A stretch of DNA of 64,000 nt from Hofstenia miamia (lineage: Eukaryota; Xenacoelomorpha; Acoela): contig SCFE01000071.1 of assembly GCA_004352715.1 (NCBI GenBank), positions 422,374-486,373 on the forward strand. Direction: 5' to 3'. Below the pieces are notes generated by a model. The model was not told the DNA's origin. It saw only the letters and a list, made by a program, of their open reading frames with translations, and searched no databases. Numbering within the stretch: the stretch's first letter is position 1; every line of letters begins with the position of its first letter. This document shows, piece after piece, positions 56,483 through 64,000 of this stretch. The translations under genes and the position numbers were made by a program.

Positions 56483-57504
56483 GAAATTGGTTTGGTTGAT
56501 CCAGGGAGGGATGTTTAACAAGCCTATTTGAATACTTGCATGGAAGGATCCAATGTTGTTCTAGACATTCAATTCTTTATGATGCCTATTGTTGTATAAT
56601 CCCTCTAAATTCTGCTGATTCCTGCTATAGTGAAGAATAAGATTGAAAAAAAAATAAATGAATGAGAAAAAATTAGAATGATTAAGCTACCAAGATTTTT
56701 GTATTTTAACAATTTATGAGCAAATGCCTTTCACCAAAATCATTTTTCAAAAATCTGAGAACAATTACACTCCTTGTTAAGCAACATTAGTTCCTCTAAA
56801 TGTTTTGAAAAGCCATAAATTATTTTTAAAAAAAATTATTTTGAAAAGCTTGGTTGGCCTTTAGATATACCTTAAGTTTAGCAGGCTATAGCAACAAAAA
56901 TTTTAAAGATATCACAGCTCCATTTGAAATTTTAAGTAGCAAATTTCACTGAAAAAAATTGGATTCTTAACATGTTTAGCTCTAAGATCAATATTGGCTG
57001 AGCTAGGCTGGCCATAGCTGGGCTAATTTTTAAGAAAAAATATTTTCTTTAATAACTTTTGATATGAACAATATTTTTACACCAAAATGCGCTGTTTTGA
57101 AAGGAGATTCTATTTTTTTATCGTATCCCAATATGGAAAGTTTCAAAAATTTCAACTAAAAAAATGTTTTTCTCAAAATTAAAAATTCAAAAGTTGGAAA
57201 TTTTTGCTTTGAGGTTTTTGAAGTAATACAAGAAATAACATTCAAAAAAAATTTTACTAAAATTTCCTGTCAATTTATGCATAATTGGAAATATTCTCTT
57301 TTAGATATGAATATTATAGGATGTGGAAGTAATTTTTTAAGAATTATTGTGATTTTTTTTTGAAAAAAACTATCTATAAAACTGCATTTTATTTTTAATT
57401 TTGTTAATCTTTAATATTTTGTTTTGTAATACTTAACTTCATATTAGGACACCCCTATAAACTTGCAAAAAATCAGTTTTTTTAAATGTATATTATGGAT
57501 GTGT
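56483..57504. other. AT-rich region without a supported gene
   Basis: No open frame or domain recognised; long poly-A and poly-T stretches dominate. Confidence 0.5.
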
Positions 57505-59240
57505 AGAATCATGCCAACTCACTGTGATGGCAATACTTAGAGAAAACTATTACTTTTCTTAGATTAAACATAAAGCGAAGTTGACACTTTTCCAATTTCT
57601 CTCCTTTACTATAAATGTGTGGTTTATTAAACTTATTTAATATGCTGGAGCCTTTGTAGCTACCTAGTTCACCAAACATATTTAGATAAAGCAGAGATAC
57701 TAGAAGACAGGATCAACACTCAATAGAAACCGCGCACTTCCAGGAACACATACGCCAGCTGCATCTTACCAATGTAACTGCCAACGTGGTATATAGAACA
57801 ACAATGGTCTGGTGATATGAATAGTGAACTCAGTGTAATGGGAATTGCAACTACCTAATAATTTAGTGCATTGATTGTTTTTGTTATTACGAACTAGTGC
57901 AATAAACAAAGTGGTGCAACCGTTCTGCTGTAACAGCTTATTATAAAGCCCTACATTTAATAACCCTACATATAGATAAATAGATAATAGCCCTTTATAC
58001 ATGTAAACAATCAATGCCGCCAGCAATAAATAAGAACTATAAGTCGGCCTAAGGTCTCCCTTACAGAACATTGAGCAACATGTAACATCTATTAAAGTAA
58101 CTATATGTAATAATATATAAAGATACAATTGTAATAACCATCTAAGTGTAGCCACTGTTAAATCATCCATCATCATGTAACATCATAAAGATAGTAACAA
58201 ATAACTTGAGTTCATCAATAATATAATCAACATGTAANAATAATTTACTTTGTAAAACAGTTGGATGACTGAAACCTAGGTAATATATTATTACTATTTC
58301 AGATTAAAATTAGTGACTATAAAATGACTGATAAAGTTACTGAGCATGCACTAATTAATAATTAATAATTAGGAAGCTGCTCAATATTAAACTATTTATT
58401 AAAGCCAATATATTTTGGTAATGGCTACATATAATATTTATTAAGTAGCTAGTAACAAGTCTGGTTGTATATTCATGAAACACTTTTACAAAACAGTGTC
58501 TAAGTTGAATTGTGTGTAGAATCATGTCAATCCGCTATTAGTGTGTTAATTATAGAAAACCTATTACTTTTCTTAGATTAGACATAAAACGGAGTTGACA
58601 TTTTTCCAATTCTCTCCTTTGTAATAAGTGTTCGGTTTATTAACTTAATTTAATATACAAGAGCCTTTTTAGCTACCAACTCACTCCAACTTATTTAGAT
58701 AAAGTAGAAATAATGGAAGACAGGATCAACACCTGAAGGTAGAAATGCACATCCAGGAACACATGCACAAGCTGCATCTTACAAATGGAGCCACCACTGT
58801 GAGGTAGAAACCAACGAAGGAATGATTATGTGAATAGCAAACTCAGTGTGATGGGATTTGCAACTACTTAAGAATTTAGTGCATTGATTGTTTTTGTTAT
58901 TATGAATTTGTGCAAGAAACAAAGTAATGCAACCAACCTGCTGAATTAGCTTATTGTGAAGCCTTACATATAATAACCCTACATATATAGAAATAAATAA
59001 TAGCCCTTGATACATGTAAACAATCAATGCTGCCTGCAGAAAAATATAACTAGAAGTCGGCCAGAGGTCTACCGTGCGAAACAATGAGCAACTTGTTGTG
59101 ACTATTAAATAAACTATATGTAATAGAATATAAAGATACAATATAAATAACTCTCTAAATGTAAACACTATTAAATCATCAATCATCATGTAGTGTAATG
59201 AATGTAATAAATAACTGAAGTTCATCAATGAGAGAGTTAA
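57505..59240. repeat. Diverged 1-kb tandem repeat
   Basis: 57505-58200 and 58508-59240 are homologous direct copies about 1,010 bp apart (shared tracts include GTGTAGAATCATG, TTACTTTTCTTAGATTA, AAGACAGGATCAACAC, TACATGTAAACAATCAATGC). They are perhaps 80-85 % identical by eye, with indels. An N at 58238 lies between them. Divergence this large rules out an unmerged contig overlap. Confidence 0.75.
57766..58176 (-). CDS. Hydrophobic reading frame in tandem-repeat copy 1
   Basis: 136 codons on minus with long hydrophobic stretches (LLQLYLYILLHIVTLIDVTC and SSYLLLAALIVYMYKGLLSI), a basic/polar part NNKNNQCTKLLGSCNSHYTEF, and the end PRWQLHW. It aligns without gaps over at least 100 residues to the frame in copy 2 (58779-59372), although the DNA copies are diverged. 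It could be a small multi-pass membrane protein, but no family is recognised, the start is unclear, and AT-rich DNA can produce hydrophobic frames by chance. Confidence 0.3.
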   Translation of the reverse strand: MMMDDLTVATLRWLLQLYLYILLHIVTLIDVTCCSMFCKGDLRPTYSSYLLLAALIVYMYKGLLSIYLYVGLLNVGLYNKLLQQNGCTTLFIALVRNNKNNQCTKLLGSCNSHYTEFTIHITRPLLFYIPRWQLHW

Positions 59241-59372
59241 CATGTAAAGCCTACTGGCTGCAATAATAATATCAGACAAGCAATGACAATTAGGAAAGCT
59301 ATAACAGCAAAAACTCCTACACCTATCTGTAACCTTAGAGCACAACGTTAACTGGAGGTGGGGGACCACCAT
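58779..59372 (-). CDS. Hydrophobic reading frame in tandem-repeat copy 2
   Basis: 197 codons on minus, the longest uninterrupted frame in this part of the window. The N-terminal third has Cys-rich SKVTDRCRSFCCYSFPNCHC, and the rest parallels copy 1: YLYILLHIVYLIVTTSCSLF, FLQAALIVYMYQGLLFISIY, NNKNNQCTKFLSSCKSHHTE. Ungapped alignment of the two frames despite many base changes is what purifying selection would give. However, I cannot tell synonymous from replacement changes by eye. Membrane protein or coincidence; family unknown. Confidence 0.35.
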   Translation of the reverse strand: MVVPHLQLTLCSKVTDRCRSFCCYSFPNCHCLSDIIIAASRLYMLTLSLMNFSYLLHSLHYMMIDDLIVFTFRELFILYLYILLHIVYLIVTTSCSLFRTVDLWPTSSYIFLQAALIVYMYQGLLFISIYVGLLYVRLHNKLIQQVGCITLFLAQIHNNKNNQCTKFLSSCKSHHTEFAIHIIIPSLVSTSQWWLHL

Positions 59373-60700
59373 ACAATCGCCCTAGCTCGTATACGTTTAG
59401 CTTTCCATTTAAATATACAAAATGACTTGACAATAGAAAACGAATCCAAAGTAGATTTGCTCATCATTAATTACATCCGATTCATTATATTTATAGCACT
59501 TGGTGATAAACAACTAAATACTCGACAAGTACCTGCTAATCTTTCTTGTTGACAGTTTTTCCCTTGCTTTAATATTTCTGTTAATTTTACACAATGTCAG
59601 CTTTAATTTGACTATGCTGTTTGACCATCTTTTGTTTTGTCAAATACCGTCGAGTATAATTTTAAATATTAATTGCACAAAACATTTACAAAATGAAAAT
59701 AATCAATCCTATCATGTTTTACAATTTAATCATTATAATCAATATTAATTTTAGTCTTTGTTTCTTCATTCTTTTTCTCTCATTTTGACCAATCATGATA
59801 GTCTTGATGGATTATGTCACAGGATGACAAACAGGGATATTATGGATAAACCTTGAAAATTTATTTACATTTTACTCCATTTTACTGATATCTGTGATCC
59901 ATTCCATTCTGTCAATTTCTTTGAGATTTTGCTGTGATTGTTGAATATACTGGGATTTCTGGGTTTTTGATAATATAAAGTTTTCAGAGCATTGCTACTA
60001 CTTCTCAGTAAAGATTCATGTTTCTACATTGATTAAAGACTGGCAAATGTGTTTCTGGCATTATATTTCTAGATTTAAAAGCCCTTTCACTGTCATTCAA
60101 TGAATTAAATGTCAAAACTTACTTTTGCAAGATTTATTTTAAAACTGCTGTTTAACTACACCTTAAAATATTGTATTCAATTTCTACAGGTCTAAATTAC
60201 TATAATTATGTTAAATAGATTTATAAATTGCTATTTCAATATTATTTTAATTGAAAAAATGAATTCATATTTGAATTCTTCATGTTTGAATTTAGGAGGT
60301 AATGTTTTTTATTAGTTGCTAAGCTCCACTTAGATCTGTGCATTTTAATTTTTACTTAATGTGACAGTCTATGGAAGTTGGTTTAAAGAAATTCATTTTT
60401 TATAAAGACTTCATAAGCTGATTTTTGTTCTAAAACTACAGTTTATACCTATTTTCAAACCTTCTGAATCTATTTTGCACTGTTAGATTTCTTATTTGAG
60501 CAATTTTTTGTTTACAATTTAATGAAATAATATGAATATGGTTGAAATTTAAAAAAATGGTAATTTTGTTAGATAAATTTATAAATCACAATTTCAATGT
60601 TGTTTTAATTGAAAAAATGAATTCATATTTGGATTCTTCATGTTTGAGTATAGGTTGTAATGTTTTTTATTAGTTGCTAAGCTCCACTTAGACATTTAAC
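59373..60700. other. AT-rich region without a supported gene, with a short internal repeat
   Basis: No domain recognised. A tract containing TTGAAAAAATGAATTCATAT, a TTGAATTCTTCATGTTTGA-like word and TAATGTTTTTTATTAGTTGC occurs at about 60245-60340 and again at 60605-60690. It is a direct repeat of about 100 bp spaced 360 bp apart, ending just before the Helitron gene. Confidence 0.45.
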
Positions 60701-60707
60701 TAAAAAA

Positions 60708-61110
60708 ATGCAAAAGAAATTAAATGAAAATATAACAATTATATTTTATAATAGTGATGAGGATATTTGCCATTCATGCTATGAATATATATGTAAAAAC
60801 AAACATAACAGATTCTCAAAAGCAAATATAAAATTTCCAGTACAAATAGAATGTCTTGCAAAATTTAATGTGGTAGAAGAAATGATGTGCAGTGTTAGAA
60901 TACCATTTTTTCATTACAAAGACATGTAGTTTCAAATATTGATTTCATAAAAGGGTCAGTAATCAATATTCCTTTTTGTATTGAGATAATATTAACAAGT
61001 TACCAAGACAACCAGATGATTTGCCAGTTGAATTTATTGGAGCACAATAAATAAAACAGTAAAATTAAAGCAAATAGAGAAATTGATAAGACCTAATCAA
61101 ATAAAAGAAT
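60708..61110 (+). pseudogene. Helitron-associated DUF6570 domain
   Basis: Open from 60708 to 60926: CHSCYEYICKNKHNRFSKAN, then IECLAKFNVVEEMMCSVRIP and FFHYKDM. In Helitron-type proteins the equivalent is (L)NELEERLISLRIPFMQIRELP. After the stop, KGSVINIPFCIE (about 60950-60990) corresponds to G.VVNVP.D, and an L.RPL/N region follows in decayed form. This domain precedes the HUH replication initiator in many animal Helitrons and is thought to be part of the same polypeptide. Stops at 60927 and beyond make it non-functional. Confidence 0.55.
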
Positions 61111-61614
61111 TCTGAAATGTGGAAAGAAAAGGTTAGTGAATTGGATGAAGAATGGAATAATAATGCATTGTCTAATGGGGAGTTACATGTAGATATAGAA
61201 GAGTTGTTTGAAGAATTTTTTGATAATAATGTAAGTGAAAAAAATTTGCCCAATCTAGAAACACTAATAATGCTAGAAGTGAGCTTAGAATAATTTGATG
61301 GAAGATTAATAAGCATATATCCAGATAAAAGGGCATCACCAATATCCATTTTTACTGATAAATTTGCGCAGTACTTAGAATTTCCTTCCATTTTATAGGC
61401 AAAGCCTTAGAAATAGATGAAATGAATACTAATTCATATATTGAAATGTGCAAATGGCAAATATTAAATAATTTGAATATTGAAGAAAACAAGAGAAACA
61501 TTTTGTTCAAATATACATCAGCAATATTAAAATATGCTTATAATATTTAAGTCAATATCATGTAAAAAAATCATATGCAGGAATTTAACAAAAGTAGAAA
61601 TAAATAAAAAACTT

Positions 61615-62260
61615 TTACTAAAATGTAGAAAAATGATGTTGCTTAAAAATTTTTAAAAGTTTTAAGGGGAAGCTCATCATATTTTGAGGAATGCAAAAAA
61701 GAAATATATGCAATGATAAGGCAACTAGGTGTGCCAACTTTTTTAACATTTTCACCAGCAGATAAGAAATGGTTAGACTTAAGAAAGCTTTTAATAAAAG
61801 TAAGCAAATCAAATACTGACTTTGAAAAGATGAAAAATATAGATGTACTTATTTTAATAAGTGAACATTCAGTAATTGTTGCTGCATTTTTAAAAGAGAA
61901 ATTTACAAAGATAATAAAATTTATAATAGATAATAATTGTATAGGAAAAATAACTAACTATTGGTACAGATTTGAATGGTGAAATAGAGGAATGCCACAT
62001 GTACATATGGTATGTTGAATAGAGGATGCACCAATTTTAAGACAAAACATTAATATTGAAATTTGTAGATTTATAGATAAATATATTTCAAGTAATGTTC
62101 AGGATATAAAGAACAATCATTGTGATTTAATAGATCTGTGGGGAAGCAGTGAAGATTATATCAAAGTGCAAATGCATAGTCATACCAAATCATGTCAAAG
62201 AATGGAAAGTGCCAATATAATTTTCCAAAACTTCCAATGAAAGAAATTATTATTTTAGAG
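61615..62260 (+). pseudogene. Helitron Rep (HUH endonuclease) core
   Basis: Plus-strand Helitron_like_N domain. RQLGVPTFLTFSPADKKWLD lies at about 61722-61780 (the FLTFS.AD..W.DL signature). KIIKFIIDNNCIGKITNYWY then FEW leads, after a TGA, to RGMPHVHMVC (about 61985-62015), which is the HUH metal-binding motif (H-V-H). DKYISSNVQDIKNNHCD (about 62070) stands where the YxxKY tyrosine motif begins. VQMHSHTKSC and then a shifted PNCRFNFPK-like part (about 62160-62235) is the C...H..C...CRF.FPKPP zinc segment. Rep nicks and rejoins single strands in rolling-circle transposition. Stops and shifts inactivate it. Confidence 0.75.
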
Positions 62261-62509
62261 CCTTCCAAACAAACAATAAGTGATGATGATAAGAAAAAAT
62301 GGATAAATTTGTTAAAATGCTCTAAATAATTGTTCCAAAGGAATATATATATGTATATGTATTTAATAATATTGATGAATTTCTATTTGAAAATAATCTT
62401 ACAGAGGAAGTATACATATATCTAATAAAATAATTCCTTTAAAAAACTAAATATTTTACTAAAACAAGCATGAATGAAATAGATGTTAATAATTTCAATC
62501 CATTACTAT

Positions 62510-63410
62510 AAAAATGTGGGAATCAAGCATAGATATTTCATGCATAACAGATGGTTATTCATGTGTAATGTATATAGGTAATTACACATCCAAAACAGAC
62601 AACTCTTTTACTAATCTTGTAAAAGAATGCAAAGATGACATGGACAAAATTTGCAAAACCTTTCTGAAATATAATGAAGTATCACTTTTTGAATGCATAT
62701 ATTATTTATTACAGTATCCTTTTAAATTCTCCATATTAGAAGTCAAATTCATAAACATACAAATGGAAGAAAATAGGTATGGGAAAATTAAAAGTAAGAA
62801 GGAATTGCAAAAAATACCTGATGATAGTACTGACATATTTTGCCATGATCAGGTTATAAATTATTTAAAGAGACCAATTGACTTGAAGATATATGCTATG
62901 CTGAATTTATAGCTATGTATGACTTAGCATTTAGGAATCAAAAAAGTGAAAGAATAATGAAAATAGATAAGTACTTTTATAGAAAGAGAATGTGTATACT
63001 ATGGTTTTGTAATTTTTCACAAAAACAAAAAATACTTTTATGAAAAATTATATCTTTATTTGCCTACAAGGGTGCATTTAAAAAATGATTTAAGAAATGT
63101 TTACATCAAAAATCTAGAGTTGATTGAGTCAAAAATGAAACTATTTTATAAAACTAATATTGATTTAAATGACATTGTAGTTGATACTGATTGTGAGGCT
63201 GGTGAGTTCTTAGTAAACATTGATAATGTGGAAGAGTTATTGAATGTGCCATTAGAATAAGAATTTCAAAATAAACTAAAAATAATATCAAGTAAGTCAA
63301 AAGAGGACATAGAATTCATAGATGATGTTATCTCTGAGAATGAACTTAAGAAACTAGTGGAAGCACTAAATAATGATCAATATGAATAAATTGAAAGAAA
63401 ATCTAATTAG
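62510..63410 (+). pseudogene. Helitron protein, region between Rep and helicase
   Basis: Largest piece 62514-62912: MWESSIDISCITDGYSCVMY then IGNYTSKTDNSFTNLVKECK, FLKYNEVSLFECIYYLLQYP and FKFSILEVKFINIQMEENRY, ending LQKIPDDSTDIFCHDQVINY and LKRPIDLKIYAML. These match in order the conserved stretch of animal Helitron polyproteins (W.AN.DIQ...D.YACVMYI.SY..K, R.VSA.EA.YRLL..P, VVF.NT..P..R, L......D..DIF). Further pieces are KYFYEKLYLYLPTRVHLKND (about 63035-63090) and ELKKLVEALNNDQYE (about 63346-63390), the lead-in to the helicase (L..LN.EQ). No Walker A was found in the last 600 bp, so the helicase is missing or lies beyond the window. Confidence 0.7.
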
Positions 63411-64000
63411 CATCTTTCAATTCTAATTGCATCCAAGTAATTGTAGTTTTGATAGACAGCATGAAAAATATATATAGTTTGTTGTCCAGTTGCTTTTGGC
63501 AGTAGCAGATCAAATTCTGAGAGATATCTAGTTTTATGTACCAAACAGTGCTTTTTCAAATGAGTAAGAATAGGATGGCCTTCATGGTTACAAATTCTTC
63601 TTAAACATGATTTATCATTAGATTTAATAAGATCAACAATACAATATTGTGTAGATGTGTATTTCTGCTTTTAGCATTTTTGGGAAAATATTTGGATCTT
63701 CTTAATGCTTGCCTTATCAAATGAATAAAATGAAAATGCATATATAGTATTGGAAATTATCAGCACTTTAAAACTAGTATCAAGTTCAGTTGTTGAAACA
63801 TCGTAGATATTTATTTATATATAATAATTGGTTAACAGATGTTAATAATTTGTTGACAGAATAATCAAATTTCAGTTTGGAAGGTAATTGCTAAAACTTT
63901 TATGGTATTAACATTTTTCAGTATACATTTATGTTGACAAAGGCAGCAATTGTGGCATGAAATATGCCAATCCATTATAAAATTTCTGTCAATGTTGATA
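63411..64000. other. AT-rich end of the window, no gene recognised
   Basis: The Helitron helicase should start here if the element were complete, but no GxxGxGKS/T motif is seen on plus. A weak continuation (LHPSNCSFDRQHEKYI, then FVVQLLLAVADQILRDI) is visible at about 63420-63530. Confidence 0.4.

Noticed and set aside
59358-59552. 64-codon plus-strand frame
   Set aside because: Overlaps the end of the hydrophobic minus-strand frame and has no recognisable content.
63430-64000. Search for a helicase Walker A after the Helitron lead-in
   Set aside because: No GxxGxGK(S/T) in any plus frame; recorded as absence.
1-64000. tRNA, rRNA, bacterial operon or plasmid features
   Set aside because: Nothing resembling tRNA arms, rRNA conserved blocks or bacterial gene organisation was seen on reading both strands; a tRNAscan-type search was not possible.

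Overview
This is about 64 kb of very AT-rich eukaryotic DNA, by eye roughly 70 % A+T or more. It is almost certainly from an invertebrate animal. Evidence for an animal is a three-exon SEA-domain (mucin-like membrane protein) gene fragment, a terminal exon of a class A G-protein-coupled receptor, introns with GT/AG borders, and a metazoan mixture of transposons. There are no bacterial operons, rRNA or tRNA genes or CRISPR arrays. I cannot name the phylum; the sequence would fit a Hydra-like or other AT-rich invertebrate genome, but no marker decides it. The assembly has four N runs and several single-N joins. At three joins (31.6, 37.4 and 49.1 kb) the flanking sequence is duplicated, which looks like unmerged contig overlaps rather than biology.

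Layout. 0-7.2 kb: no supported gene. 7.2-12.9 kb: host SEA-domain gene in three phase-compatible exons; its introns hold a hAT-type MITE and a dead Tc1 transposase. 13.2-15.5 kb: internally deleted Ty3/gypsy element between TA microsatellites. 16.26-16.80 kb: piggyBac-type MITE with TTAA duplications. 17.9-21.0 kb: a 0.5-kb repeated segment, one copy hit by a mariner-family element. 21.2-23.2 kb: R4/Dong-type LINE (minus strand, sequence gap in the RT) between ATT repeats. 23.3-25.07 kb: Penelope-like element (PLE) with RT, GIY-YIG domain and a hammerhead-ribozyme-like 3' motif, inserted in an older LINE. 25.9-26.84 kb: second PLE fragment with inverted ends. 27.7-29.76 kb: second gypsy relic (minus strand) split by a 585-bp palindrome. 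29.9-31.9 kb: Tc1 fragment, gap and duplicated contig end. 37.6-38.1 kb: hAT-type MITE. 40.26-40.95 kb: 60-bp tandem repeats leading straight into a DDE transposase/Ulp1-protease gene (40.97-43.72 kb) that is open apart from a few stops and homopolymer frameshifts. 44.35-44.73 kb: hAT C-terminal relic. 45.21-45.42 kb: GPCR last exon.

47.2-63.4 kb is a transposon island, apparently still more AT-rich. It holds a LINE 3' end, unidentified ORFs, a broken SF1 helicase running into a GIY-YIG nuclease domain, and a Maverick/Polinton relic (integrase C-terminus on the minus strand, then capsid-like, adenain-type protease and fibre-like reading frames on plus). A diverged 1-kb tandem repeat with conserved hydrophobic reading frames follows, then a Helitron replication initiator (DUF6570, HUH Rep and downstream domain). 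The helicase-GIY-YIG segment beside the Maverick genes is the most unusual arrangement. The Maverick genes would together have provided integration, virion proteins and capsid maturation, but all are interrupted. No packaging ATPase or DNA polymerase B was recognised.
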